Shown here: positions 9,994-21,187 of the stretch, piece by piece
Layout: the number at the start of each line of letters is the position of its first letter
How positions within the stretch are numbered: the stretch's first letter is position 1
Origin: Geosiphon pyriformis
Taxonomy: Eukaryota; Glomeromycota; Glomeromycetes; Archaeosporales; Geosiphonaceae
DNA length: 38,050 bases
NCBI GenBank assembly: GCA_016748015.1
Contig: JAAOMT010000525.1
Location: forward strand, 128,039 to 166,088
Direction: 5' to 3'
Made by a program: the position numbers and the translations under genes
Notes under the pieces: generated by a model
Seen by the model: only the letters and a program-made list of their open reading frames with translations
Told to the model about the DNA's origin: nothing
Databases searched by the model: none

Positions 9994-11019
9994 ATGATGG
10001 CTTCTTCGCTTTTTCGCTCACGGCTTAATCATAATGCTACCAAACATCTCCGCTCTTTAACTGTTAATCCCCCAATTGTATATCACATAAATCTCATTGT
10101 TCCATTTTGTAGAAATAATAGTGTTAGCTTTCGAAGGGGTTATTCTGCAGAGTCTCATGGTTCTCAGGGTAATCAAGAAGCTCAATACGTCCCAGTATCA
10201 AGTATGATCTCAAAAAATCATTTCATATGCTTAAATAAACTAAGTTTGAACAATTAAAAGGTTTAAATTAAACGGGACTATTTTCTCTAATAAAGAGTGG
10301 CATATGCCATTTTGGGCCAAAGGTCTAGTTGTGATTATAATTGGGGTTGGGTGGTCGCAACTTGACTATTATCTTACAAAGGATGGACAGGTTGGTCGAT
10401 GATGATTTGGCTTAAATATTGTGGTTTTAATGGACAATTGGTGGTAGACAGAAATATATTGAATTTTGGAGAAGTGTTCCCTATGAAATACTAACTTTCC
10501 GGATTTAAATACATGAATCATGTCTAGAAACATCCAATAACAAGGGTAAGCCTTTTGTATCTTATCAAGAGTAACTCTCAAGATTTTTACTACTATGAAG
10601 AATGACTGTTACTAAATATCATTATCCTCCACAGCTCCTTGAATTATTCAAAAGATCTCCAGAGGAAGAGAAAAATATGGTTATTGAACAAATTGATCGA
10701 AGCAAGGCCAAAAGGGATATTAGGTACACTTCAAATATTTAATTTCTAGCGTTTATAGACAAAAAAGCCTAATCATCATTCCTAAAATAGATTATTTTAC
10801 CAAGAAGAATTTTCCCGTCCAAAACCCATATACCGTTTAACATTTGGAGAGTAAGTGTTGTTCTTTTCGTCTATTGTAGCTTGAAACCTCGTAGTAACTT
10901 TTGCATATCTTCACATATATCTTGTTTTGTTTTTTAGAGGATTCGATTTGGGAAGCCCTTTCAATCAACGTGCTGGAGATCAAGTAGATTTATCAGATTT
11001 AGTCTTTAAAACTGATTAA
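9994..11019 (+). CDS. mitochondrial single-pass membrane protein of unknown function
   Basis: Five exons join in frame: 9994-10201, 10296-10390, 10635-10723, 10791-10850, 10938-11019, giving 177 residues. Introns are 94, 244, 67 and 87 bp with GT..AG ends. The second has a weak GTTGGT donor but a good branch-like TTACTAA, so that border is the least sure. The N-terminus is Arg-rich with no acid residue before position 53. RRGY|SAES at 47-54 is a textbook R-3 matrix-protease cleavage motif (Arg48, Gly, Tyr50 before Ser51), so the mature form should begin at Ser51. Exon 2 gives one membrane segment (about 77-91, KGLVVIIIGVGWS). After it come a charged helix (RSPEEEKNMVIEQIDRSKAK), then RPKPIYRLTFGEGFDLGSPF and DLSDLVFKTD. 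Inner-membrane location is inferred. I do not recognise the family. Confidence 0.72.
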
Positions 11020-11189
11020 GTTGGGATTCTTTATCTATTTGATTTGGCTGGATTGCCGATCACAAATTCATTGCTAGAAACATGGTTTGGCAAAAAATGA
11101 CTTAAACATTCGAAGCTTTCAAATTCTAAATCTTAATGATCGAAAGAAATTACGTAATAGCCTGATTGAAAATCACTTGTGCCACCGAA

Positions 11190-12526
11190 ATTAATTGGGA
11201 ATGTAGAAAATAAAAAAATATATGGAAAATCAGTTAAAAGTTTTTTTAATCAATGATTAAAAATAGGAATTAATTTTTTTTACATTTATTATTGTATTTA
11301 ATAAAATATTCAAACAACATTTTTTAAATTACAAAACCCCATTAAAGATAAAATTAATAAGATTTAAAAAATTTGACTAGAAAAAATATGTTTTCAATAT
11401 TTATTACAAAGCAATTAAAGCTTTTAATTGTTTGAATAATTGTGATTTTGTTAAAAAAATGAAAAAATAAAAATTTAGTACTTTGTTTGTATTGTGATTC
11501 AAAATTCATTTATCACATTGTAATTAAGTAATTAGATTTTTTTAATATAAATTTAAAAATCTTAATATTAGTATTACGAACAATTAAAATTTTAACCAAT
11601 AGTTTTATGAATTTTAAAATTAAATTATGATAAAAAAATATTGTATTAAAAATTTTTAATTAGACAAATATTGTTATTTAGCATATTTTTTAATTTTAAT
11701 TTTTTTATGTTTTGAAATAAAAATAATGTTAAAAAAAATTTGTTAATTTTAATAATAATTTTTTTTATCGATTATAAAATTAATTGATTAATTAATTAAT
11801 TAATTTTTTCATTTTAAACAATAAGTAAAAAAAAAAGATATATATAATAAAAACAGAGAAATTTATCATAAAAATTGATTTTTTAATTAAGAGTTTTTTT
11901 ATAGCCAATTAAATATTTTATTATATTTTATTTAACAATAACTTCATAATCACTTTTCAAAAAAAAATCGTTACAATTACTTTTGCAAAAATTTTAATTA
12001 AAAAAATTTAACAAATCTTGTTTTCTATTTAATAATTGAATATTGTGCTGGAAAATTTAAAAAATTCATTGTGAAATATTTTATTTATACATTTCTACAA
12101 TTTTAATATCAAATTTATTCTTTTTTTATAACTTGGTTAATATTCCTGATTATATTGGCATATTATGAATAATATTTATACTGCCATAGTCGCTATCGTG
12201 ACATAAAAGTTTTATTATCGTATTAAAAAATTGTGGGTTTATACGAGATAAAATTTAATTTTTTTAACTTTTGATAATAGATAGCCGAATAAACTAAATT
12301 TAAAGTTAAAAATTTTATTTTAAAAATAAAAATAATTGAATATAGAAATTTAAATTTTATATTAAATATAAATAATAACTTAAATATCTTTAAGGATAAA
12401 TTTAATTTTTTTCTAGATTCTCTCTTGGAATTTTATTTAACGTTCCAATTGACTCATTACGTTGTAAATTGAATCAAATATTTTCATAAATCATATCTGC
12501 TTTTTGCAAGAATCAAATTAAATAGT

Positions 12527-12558
<32 letters not shown>

Positions 12559-12780
12559 GATATTATTATCATTGAGCAAATTTCAAAAGATTAAAAATAA
12601 AAGACATCAAGTGTCCAATGATTGCTACATTTCTATATCTCCTTAAATGCCAACAATACCCCAAATAAATTTTATCAATAGAGTTATATCCTATCGTATG
12701 TAAGAAATCCTAATATTAAATCCGAAAGAAGGCTCTCAAAGAATAAATATAGTCAATCGAGTCATTACAGAATCCAGCGT
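11190..12780. other. AT desert with (ATT)n microsatellite
   Basis: Low-complexity AT sequence without genes. A pure ATT/TAT run occupies about 12531-12558. G+C rises again after 12,580 towards the secreted-protein gene. Confidence 0.5.
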
Positions 12781-12810
12781 TTAAAATCCTCAATTTCTAA
12801 CCATCAGCAT

Positions 12811-13161
12811 TTACATTATGGAAACACATTTTGGTTCTCCATCCTTCTCAACGATACAAGTTAGATTTGGTTGACAGTCGACTAAATTACATGGATTTTC
12901 ATTGGTATGTGAATTCTTCTTTGCTAAGAACGTAAGAAAATTGAAATGAAATCATTAATTTATAGATTATGTTTAAACTTTTGTTAGTCGGAAAATATTT
13001 TTTAGTTTTTAAATACTTGTTTTATGCATTTTTGACCCTTTATCCTTATTTTTTTCAAAGATTCTACGTCTCTCAACGAATATATTTCCCCCATTGACTG
13101 AATCAAGAACGAATGTAATAAAAAAAAGTATCAAAATAGCTGCTGTTACGTGTTTCACCAT
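12811..13161 (-). CDS. small secreted four-cysteine protein, follistatin-like spacing (effector candidate)
   Basis: Two exons on the minus strand, 13161-13017 and 12923-12811, join across a 93-bp GT..AG intron in phase to give 85 residues. The start at 13161 is chosen because MVKHVTAAILILFFITFVLDSVNG is a classic signal peptide; an in-frame Met 25 codons upstream would bury it. After cleavage comes a basic stretch with RRR (31-33), possibly a processing site, and then Lys-rich sequence. Exon 2 holds the cysteine domain: Cys 60, 65, 71 and 81 (C-x4-C-x5-C-x9-C) in NPCNLVDCQPNLTC and DGEPKC. This spacing resembles follistatin-like/Kazal-adjacent modules (DPC..V.C..G..C....DG...C). Small secreted Cys proteins are common effector candidates in mycorrhizal fungi. 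The role is inferred; the exon join is strongly supported by phase and by the domain. Confidence 0.75.
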
Positions 13162-13559
13162 CTTTGAAAAGTGATACTTGGTCAAATTTTTCAGAGGGAA
13201 GAAGAGTGAAGAGAATAAGTGCAAGGTGTTGATCAAACACTATCTCGCAGAAAAATTGAATGTTCTTGGTATCTGTAGAAAAATTGAATGTTCTTGAAAT
13301 CTGCAAAAAACATGTCCGAAATTGACTAGGCTTTAGCTTTTATGGTATTTAATAAGGAATGTTTGAAATTAATTCTATTAATAATGATAAGATGATATTT
13401 ATAGTAACTGGAATATTTTTGGGATTCTAATTTCTTTTAGATAATTATGATCAGATTATGGATGATAATAAAAATTTCAAACACTTTTAAAAAATCAAAG
13501 ATATAATAAAGATTCCTCACTTTTTTTAACCAATAAACTTAATATTTGTTTATAATATT

Positions 13560-14023
13560 GTTGTGTAACTGACTTCTACTCCTAACAGTTAAACGAAATT
13601 GACAAAGGGAAGATTCTGTCATACATTGAAATCATAAATCCCGTTAAAATCACAAAAATGCTTGGACGTGACCCACAACAATAAGATACTTTATTGAAAA
13701 GTACCAAAGAATAAGGAAAAGTGAAAACTTACCCTCTGGAGGACCAAAAATTCTTAGTAACCACGAAAAAGATTTACTAGGGTGTAAAGCCAAGAAAAAA
13801 TGACATGCACAATTCCAAGAAATTAACAACGATTTAGGTCTAAAACGGATTTCACTCAGGTATCACAACAAAAAAAACCTTATATCTCACAAAAACATGC
13901 TTATAATCGTGTTAGGTAACGTGATGAAAATAAAATAAAACCACTTATGATTGGACAAAAGTTATCTTCTTTGATGAGATGAGTGTGGAAATCACAATAA
14001 CCCCAAGTTTCGCGGCACACTGA
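13560..14023 (+). pseudogene. fossil Tc1/mariner-type transposase
   Basis: Broken plus-strand frames recall a Tc1/mariner transposase in the right order. First comes a helix-turn-helix part (13601 on: DKGKILSYIEIINPVKITKM), then YFIEKYQRIRKSENLPSGGP leading into KILSNHEKDLL (about 13687-13770). Near 13949-14023 is DWTKVIFFDEMSVEI, which matches the block around the second catalytic Asp (VIF.DE). Frameshifts and stops separate the parts. The first Asp region and the C-terminal catalytic residue are not visible, and no terminal repeats were found. It is certainly dead. Confidence 0.55.
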
Positions 14024-14099
14024 AGAAGAATTTAAAACGCTAATTGGCTAGTAGTTTCAAAATTGTTTCCCTAAATTTTAGGAGATAATTATCTAACAA

Positions 14100-16150
14100 T
14101 CAGTTTTAAAATCTTGTCTACAGAAATAATTACCAAATTTTTATTATTAATGTTTATATAAATAGAAAACGCCATATCTATCAATGAAAATTCCCAAATC
14201 AGCAAACGCCATGGTAAAAGTGAATATTACTTGTAATTTCTCGTTAAAAAACTTTCATTTAAAAAGTACTAAAATATTCCGTTTTTTTAAAATTTATTCA
14301 ATTTGGTTGCGATTAACAATAATTCATTATTTTTTATAAAAATTTTGAATTCTTAATATAATAATAAATTTTATAAATTATTTTTACAATATTATTGAGA
14401 TAAATCTTTATTTTTGATTAAAAATATCTTTGAAATAAAACCGAACTTATGATTGTAAGTAAGATTCAAGCGTTCCTAGAATTTTTTCGTAGAAATTGGG
14501 TATTTCCTTTAAATTCTTTTAGTCAAATACTTCTATTTAAATAGAGTTCATATAATTTATTTTTCATTTAAAATGCCATAATTTTTTTGGGTAAAATTTT
14601 ATTATAAAAATGTATTATCTAAAATCTTTGAAAATATTATTTTCAATTATCATTTTGACATTTAAATAAAATTTATTTTTTTCATTATTTTATATTTATC
14701 AATTTTTGTATATAAAATACAATTTCTATAATTATAAATTATTTTTTTATAATTATTTTTTCTTCTATAACAAATACAAATTTAATTTATAATTGATATT
14801 ATAATTAAGAATTATTAAATTAAAAAACAAACAAAATTGAGTATAAATAAAAATAAAATAATAATAATAATAATAATAATAACCCAATGTTGAATTTTAG
14901 TAAAAAAAAAAAGGTTTCAAGTCAGTTTTAAATTAATGTTTCAAACATAATATAATTTAAGTCATTAGCTTTTATGTTTTTTATGTTTTTTTAGAGTTTT
15001 TATTTTTTTCATAAAAAAATTTGAAAATTAGCAAAATAAATCAAAAATTAATACTTTTTATAAAACAAAAAAATTAAATTCTATTTAATCACAAATTAAT
15101 TAAATACTGATCGAAAAAAAAAATACAATTCAAAAAATGTGAATATTAATTCAGAATATACTATAGTCAATAAACAAAAGTGTGAATTCTGAGAATTATA
15201 TAAAAAATGGTTCTAACCATCCTTTTATATTTATCAAAATTGAAGTCTATAAGACAGAAGAATTCAAAAAATTTGAATTAAAAATAAAACACTTTTCTTG
15301 ATTTAGTCTCTTTGTCTATGCCATTAATGTGATAAGTTATATTATAAATTTAGAAAACCTTAATTAAGAAGTTCATTCATACTCATTTTGGACGAGTTAC
15401 ATTTTTTCACAACTTTGATTCTTCCATCTTCAAAGTTAATAATTGAAGAGAAACTTCAGAATTGATAACTTTTGTATAAATAATTATTTTTTGAATAATA
15501 TGGCTAATCGTCTACCATGCTTTGAAACAGATTTAAAAAGTCCCCTTTTTTGCGTTATTCTAACCACATTCATAATGACAAACCAAACGCGTAGTCCTTC
15601 TTTTAGAAAATTCGTATATTAAATTTTATAGTTTTCAATTTAAATTTTTTCATAAATTAAGTGTTATAAAACAGCGCTTTTTAAATTTTTGAGAAAATTA
15701 CAACAAGAAATATATTTATGTCAGTTTTTAAGTTATACAACTTATTAATGGAATGATATTACTGTATTCTTTGGAAATCATTTTTCAGTTTAATTGAAAT
15801 TTAAAATGAGATAATTTCAAAGTGTAGTTTTACTTGAATTCAAATTTAGAATTAACTTAATTGTTAAGATGCAAAAGCAATTCCAAAATTTCTATTATCT
15901 TATGTAAATAATAGAAATATAAAAATTTTATTGATTTTAATAGAAATTGACTACAATTATAATTATTATTTTTAGCACAAATAAAATTATTTAATTTAAG
16001 AATTTGAATTTATCTCTAAATTCATTTATTTAAGACATTATAAGCATGAAATTCTGAACAAATTTTTTAACTACATGCCAAAAATGAACGAGAATCAGAA
16101 GAAAATTTGTCCCCCAGAATTCCAGATATTCTACATCAAGGATATTCTTT
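14100..16150. other. AT-rich intergenic with (AAT)n microsatellite
   Basis: No gene, RNA or element is recognisable. A run of about nine AAT units lies at 14856-14882. Somewhat richer patches at 15360-15620 contain no convincing frame. Confidence 0.45.
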
Positions 16151-16153
16151 GAA

Positions 16154-16294
16154 ATATTTAATGTATTAAAAAACAATAATATTATTTTTATTTTTTGAAA
16201 TCAATAATAATCTAGAATTTATATTTAATGTATTAAAAAACAATAATAGTATTTTTATTTTTTGAAATCAATAATAATCTAAAATTTATATTTA
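16154..16294. repeat. 67-bp tandem duplication, two copies
   Basis: The unit beginning ATATTTAATGTATTAAAAAA is repeated head to tail at 16154 and 16221, and the start of a third copy (ATATTTA) appears at 16288. Only two or three bases differ between copies, so the duplication is recent. It lies just outside the left arm of the large inverted repeat. Confidence 0.8.
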
Positions 16295-16358
16295 CTCGCA
16301 TAAAATATTGTCTCGATCTCCTTGTGAATGAAAGCAGCAGTAATTTTAGTAGCCAATA

Positions 16359-16705
16359 GTAATTTTATACTATTTGATTGGATTAATTTATCTAATCTTT
16401 GGGATAAATATTCGAAATTCTAAGTTTATACTATATTCCCTTTGGATTTAATTGGTAAGTTGCTTAAGATGATATGAGATATTTATTATAGGTATATGTT
16501 CAATGATTACTTATCCTAAATTTGAATCTCCTTTTTTTTTTTAATCAACTATGTACTTTTAATTAACGGTCATACTCTAAGTTCTAATATTTTACTCAAT
16601 AAGGCTTTTATATTTCATGCTCTTAAGCGAAACCACCACTTTTAGTAGTAAAAGACTTTGACTTGAAATTATTACTAGTGTTATGCTATGATCATTTAAT
16701 TAACC
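16359..16705 (+). repeat. left arm of long inverted repeat
   Basis: This ~347-bp segment is the reverse complement of 17834-18179. By eye about ten positions differ, so identity is near 97%. A central stretch of roughly 100 bases, which includes ACCACCACTTTTAGTAGT, is identical. The inner edge is ...CATTTAATTAACC; the outer edge is GTAATTTTATACTATTT. The arms contain no coding frame. Confidence 0.9.
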
Positions 16706-17833
16706 AGGTGATCCTTTGAATTTTACCCAAAATTCTTATAAATTTATAATTAAAAATATGATAGGCCTCGCTAGTGCTAGATATCTTTATCTAAGAAAAA
16801 ATTTCTTCAAGCAATATGGACAAAGGTGTGATAGTCACAGTATCATTATTTCCATTGCTATTACCATTATTCGTCCCAAAATTAATATTTTCATTATTAT
16901 TAACATTATTCTTCCCCAACGTTTTTGTTTCCATTGTTGTTACCATTCTTAGTCACAACATTATTTTTTCCATTTTTATTATTATTCTTATTAATAACAA
17001 TATTATTAACATTATTAGCCCCCATATTATTGTTTCTATTACAGTTTCCGTTATTTTCGTCTTCAATCTTACAAATGGCTGGTATTCATATTTATTATTT
17101 TGCTATGGCCATAATCTCCAATTGAAATATCCGGTATTGTTTCGGTTGGAGAATCTTAAATTATCATTGCTATTATTATTGAAATTTCTAATATTTTTAT
17201 TACCGTTAAAGTTTCCTGATTGTTGTTTCTATTATAATTTCCATTAAAGTTTCAAGGATTGTTGTTACCATTTGCCATTTCCGTCAAAGCTTACAACATT
17301 AATATAGCCATTTTCGTTTCCGTTGAAGCTTTGCTCTTTTTTCAGCAATTGAATTTGCAATGGCTAACGATGAGGCTAAGAAGATAGTAAAGGCGGATGC
17401 TTGCTTGAAATTTATATTTAGATATCTAATGTTGTTGATGGTTTTTTAAGAAATTTGAAGAGTTATTATACTTTTGTGAGATAAGAAAAAATTTTTGCTT
17501 TTATAGTTATTAAACTTAATAACACTTTTTATATTAACTCTTGATTTCCTTTCTTTCAATTAAGAGTTACTATGTAAAAATTTTCAATAGTGTTTTTAAA
17601 GTGCAATATGTTCTTATTGACCAATAGATATTTGACTATTATCATATTGAATCAGCTAAAAATCTTAAAGATTATAAAAAATTAGTTTCCAAGCAACTCA
17701 ACCACCTTATCACATTAAAGAATTTTTAGCTTTTGATTTCTTACTTTTAATTTAACTAAATCAGCATTTATTCAAGAGATTTTCCAATTAGAAGATTAAA
17801 AGAATCCCCTGGATAAGCGGACCCTGGGAGATC
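16706..17833. other. spacer between inverted-repeat arms
   Basis: A 1.13-kb loop holding the decayed secreted Asn/Gly-rich gene (about 16790-17409, minus strand) and, beyond it at 17410-17833, sequence with no recognisable feature. Nothing in the spacer looks like a transposase. Confidence 0.6.
16790..17409 (-). pseudogene. decayed secreted Asn/Gly-rich protein with Kex2-type EKR site (copy A)
   Basis: Minus strand. The first part reads FKQASAFTIFLASSLAIANS then IAEKR (Arg codon at 17335-17337), a signal peptide followed by a Kex2-type Lys-Arg site. An ATA stands near where a start ATG would be expected. The rest, across at least four frameshifts or stops, is Asn/Gly-rich: NGNENGY, QSGNFNGNKNIRNFNNN, a YEYQPF motif (within 17072-17092), then NKNGNNNGNKN and NNGNSNGNND. 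Copy B at 25812-26103 shares the signal-peptide end, EKR, NFNGNKN and YEYQPF in the same order, which shows common descent. The plus-strand hydrophobic frames here are antisense shadows. Extracellular or cell-wall role is inferred only from the signal peptide and composition. Confidence 0.65.
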
Positions 17834-18179
17834 GGTTAATTAAATGATCATAGCATAACACTAGCAATAATTTCAAGTCAAAGTCTTTTACTACTAAAAG
17901 TGGTGGTTTCGCTTAAGAGCATGAAATATAAAAGCCTTATTGAGTAAAATATTAGGATTAGAGTATGACCGTTAATTAAAAGTACATAGTTGATTAAAAA
18001 AAAAAAGGAGATTCAAATTTAGGATAAGTAATCACTGAACATATACCTATCATAAATATCTCATATCATCTTAAGCAACTTACCAAATAAATCCAAAGGG
18101 AATATGGTAAAGACTTAGAATTTCGAATATTTATCCCAAAAATTAGATAAATTAATCCAATCAAATAGTATAAAATTAC
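17834..18179 (-). repeat. right arm of long inverted repeat
   Basis: Reverse complement of the left arm (16359-16705), ~346 bp. It begins GGTTAATTAAATGATC at the inner edge and ends TATAAAATTAC at the outer edge. No target-site duplication could be recognised beside either outer edge. Confidence 0.9.
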
Positions 18180-18915
18180 AATTAAATAACGAATCGCTTG
18201 CTATAATTCACAAGTAGATTGATGAAAAGTTCCAAGTCAAATGGACAATAGGAAGAGTTAAAATTTTATGTGGATTCTAGATTATGATATTGTTAAATCA
18301 CACAAGCTTCAATTTCTATTATTGTCGACCAAAATCCTTGAAATTTTTTTTACACAGCACGTTATTGTTGAAAATACAATTGATTCTCAATATTTAAAAA
18401 GAATATATTTGAATTCAATCCTTTTCCAAAAAAAAAAAATTTGAACAAAATAAGCCAATAAACTTCAAAGAATATATGTAATTATATTTTTGTAAATAAT
18501 GGAATTTTGATGTTTAAATCCTCTAACCACAAAAATTTTTATTCTCACATATTTTAGCTTTCATAAATTTCCTCAATAGGTTTGGAAAATAAATTATGGT
18601 ATCCTTGTAATTGACTTTTTCGCTTCCCTGAAAAAGAACAGAATTCCCCATGCAATATTATTTTAGTTTCCATAGCGAGAAAGGTAAAATTCATTAGATA
18701 GATTAAATTTATTGAATTAAATATCCTACTGGGGGGGGGGGGGTGCTTTCCTAAATTTGCAAATATGATCAAAGAGAAAAAAATTCAGCCCTGATATTTC
18801 ATTTAAAATCTCTTCTCATATATCATATTTTTATCATCTTTTTCAGGGTAAAAAAAATTTCCCCTCCTGTCTTGTCGTCTCCTTATCTAAATCAACTTCC
18901 TCTTTCAATCGATTA
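18180..18915. other. intergenic, no gene seen
   Basis: AT-rich with no supported frame. The minus-strand frame at 18554-18772 runs through the poly-G tract and has no other merit. The last ~60 bases are the promoter side of the Arg/Cys-rich pseudogene. Confidence 0.4.
18731..18743 (+). repeat. 13-base poly-G tract
   Basis: Thirteen uninterrupted G residues inside AT-rich DNA. It could form G-quadruplex-like structure and is a likely site for length error in sequencing or assembly. Confidence 0.85.
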
Positions 18916-18918
18916 AGC

Positions 18919-18926
18919 TATAAAAG
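18919..18926 (+). promoter_or_regulatory. TATA box of the Arg/Cys-rich pseudogene
   Basis: TATAAAAG lies 57 bases before the ATG at 18983, a normal fungal spacing, in a less AT-rich setting than most TATA-like strings here. Confidence 0.5.
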
Positions 18927-18982
18927 AACATTGAATCTAAAATCTGTGTCATCGTGCATTTGAACTTTCGAAATTGTTCAAA

Positions 18983-19530
18983 ATGAGCCTTTTCAATTTT
19001 TGTCAAATCTTAAATCTGAATATAAAATTTTTACTTTTACCACCCTTTTGTTTTTTATTGAAATTTTCTTATCTTTTCTTTTAAAATCAGCTGCAATCTC
19101 AAGTTTAGAGAGGATCTCACCTTCTAATAGTATATATTCATTCCCCATTAATATTGATCAAGGAAACCCGGAAAATAACCAGATGTTTTCTGAGGATCTA
19201 TATGATCTCGATGATCGATCAAGTTCAAATAAACTTCAGTTTCAACATGAATATTTGGACTTTAAACCAAAAGCACAACAACCCAATAAATAAAATATTA
19301 ACAATGCTGAATTCATCAGCGAAATTTTGACACAAAGAGATGGAGCTTCTGAGAGAGGCCAAGGCAGAAGATCTAGACGATATAGTTAGAGATATTTTCG
19401 CAGATGTCGTAGACGTAGGCCTGTGAGGATACGGATTCACGAATGTAGAAGAAGATGTCGTTATAGGAGTTTTGATAGCCGAAGAGGAAGTCGTAGTCGA
19501 GAAGGAGGAGATGAGAATTTAGAGAAATAA
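18983..19530 (+). pseudogene. broken secreted Arg/Cys-rich protein gene
   Basis: The ATG at 18983 (MSLFNF) sits behind a TATA box but its frame soon ends. The adjacent frame, open from 18964, carries a hydrophobic signal-like segment (FTFTTLLFFIEIFLSFLL) and then a Ser/Asn/Asp-rich part with DLYDLDDRSSS. It meets TAA at 19291-19293, continues in the same frame (NINNAEFISEILTQRDG), meets TAG at 19387-19389, and then gives a strongly basic tail with RRCRRRR, HECRRRCRYRS and SRREGG-like repeats before the final TAA at 19528. One frame break and two stops in an otherwise coherent reading suggest recent loss. Unrecognised introns or sequence error are alternatives. The tail recalls cationic secreted peptides or protamine-like proteins; no function is claimed. 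Confidence 0.5.
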
Positions 19531-21156
19531 GTATTAAATTGCTAATCAAGATGATATTATTAAATCTTTACTAATAAATTTTAAGAATTTTTATTGTGAC
19601 CAACTTATTTTATCGTAAAATATAATTTTTTCAAAAATCAAAGTTAAACAAAATTAAAACGATTCCTAAAATATACGAGACAAAATATTTCTTATAAACC
19701 TTCTAGATAAAAAATTTTTCATATATATTAAAAGCGAGAAAATTCACTTTATAGGAAAAAATAATCAAAAAGAGCTTTTTAATTAATATTATTAATTTTA
19801 AAAATTCTAGTTCAAAAATAAATACTTACTTTAAAGATTTCACATTTATTAAAAAGGGCGTTTTTTAATTTTGTTAACCAGTTTTTTAATTTTATTTCTA
19901 ATATCTCTCATTCAAAACAACTTGAAAATAAGTTTTTTTAATAAAGAAATTTGAAAAGTTCGTAAATTGAAGTAAAAAAAAAAATTGTATTTTTCTTTTG
20001 AAGACAAAAAACTTTTAAAATTTTAATTCTGTTCCAAAGATCAATTTTTCTCTATTGAATAGTTGAAGAAGACTAAATTCAATAGATCAAGTTCTTTATT
20101 CAAGATTTTTTTGAGATTTTGCCTATTAAACGAACCGGATAGGAACAATCTCTAAAAATCAGTAGTTTTCTTTAGGCTGAAATTACACGCTTTTTTTTTT
20201 TTTAAAAAAAAAAAATAAACCAATCCCAAATTTTCGGGATATCCTCAATGACGTAAAATTGTTTGGAGTCAAAAAACCATCCACAAACGTGTAATGATAA
20301 GAGTTGTAAAATGAGTTTATATCTTTGATAAACTTAAAGAAGTCCAGACTTTCTTTTGTCATGTTCAACAAATCCCAACAGTGAAAAAAGTAATTTTTTT
20401 TTAGAATAATAAACGCCCAAAAGATTAATTAATAAAAAAAATTGTTTAGAAACATCTATGTATCTATGATGAAATCATATTTATTAACCCACTTACCCTA
20501 TCGAAACAGCGGTAAAAAGTTACAAAAGTGAAATTCAATGACAGCTAAATTGGGAAAAAATATTTATTCCCAATATATCATTTAGATTATAATTTTTCCA
20601 AAAATAGAAATGATTACATAAAGGTAAATTGAGATATTTTGACGAATAGAGTATTATGGCAAAGGTAGTAAAATAAATTCGCGTGCGAGAATAAAGTATA
20701 CCATTTTATCAGTTGAACAAATTAACATTTTCTATACAATTATCACAACACAAAATCCATTACAAATTATCAATACCTCTCTATTAGTTAAAATAATCCT
20801 TTTTTACATTAAATCTTTTGTACAGTAATTTAATATCTAAACGCATTTTTAGGCTGCAAATAAATTATGTCGTAATGATTTTTATTTTTAATGATCAGCT
20901 CAACCGTATTTGGAGAAAGCTTATCCGGAACATTTGATTTAAATCGATTGTTGATCAAAATTTAATGAATAGACTTAATTTATTGTTTTTAAGATGTTTG
21001 TTATGCAATAATTTTTTTTTTGTTATTACTATTTTTATTCATGTATGATTAAGTAAGAGATAAATATTCCTGGAAAAAGTTACTTTATGCTGATTAGATT
21101 TATGAATAATTTATTTTGATAAATTCAGATCAAATTTTAAAGTAAAAAGTATAATC

Positions 21157-21187
<31 letters not shown>

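Noticed and set aside
13103-13306. Minus-strand 67-residue frame overlapping the secreted protein start
   Set aside because: It is in another phase and lacks the signal peptide and intron-matched continuation.
16716-17247. Hydrophobic plus-strand frames
   Set aside because: They are the reverse strand of Asn/Gly-rich coding (AAT/AAC read as ATT/GTT); the minus-strand reading has a signal peptide and matches copy B.
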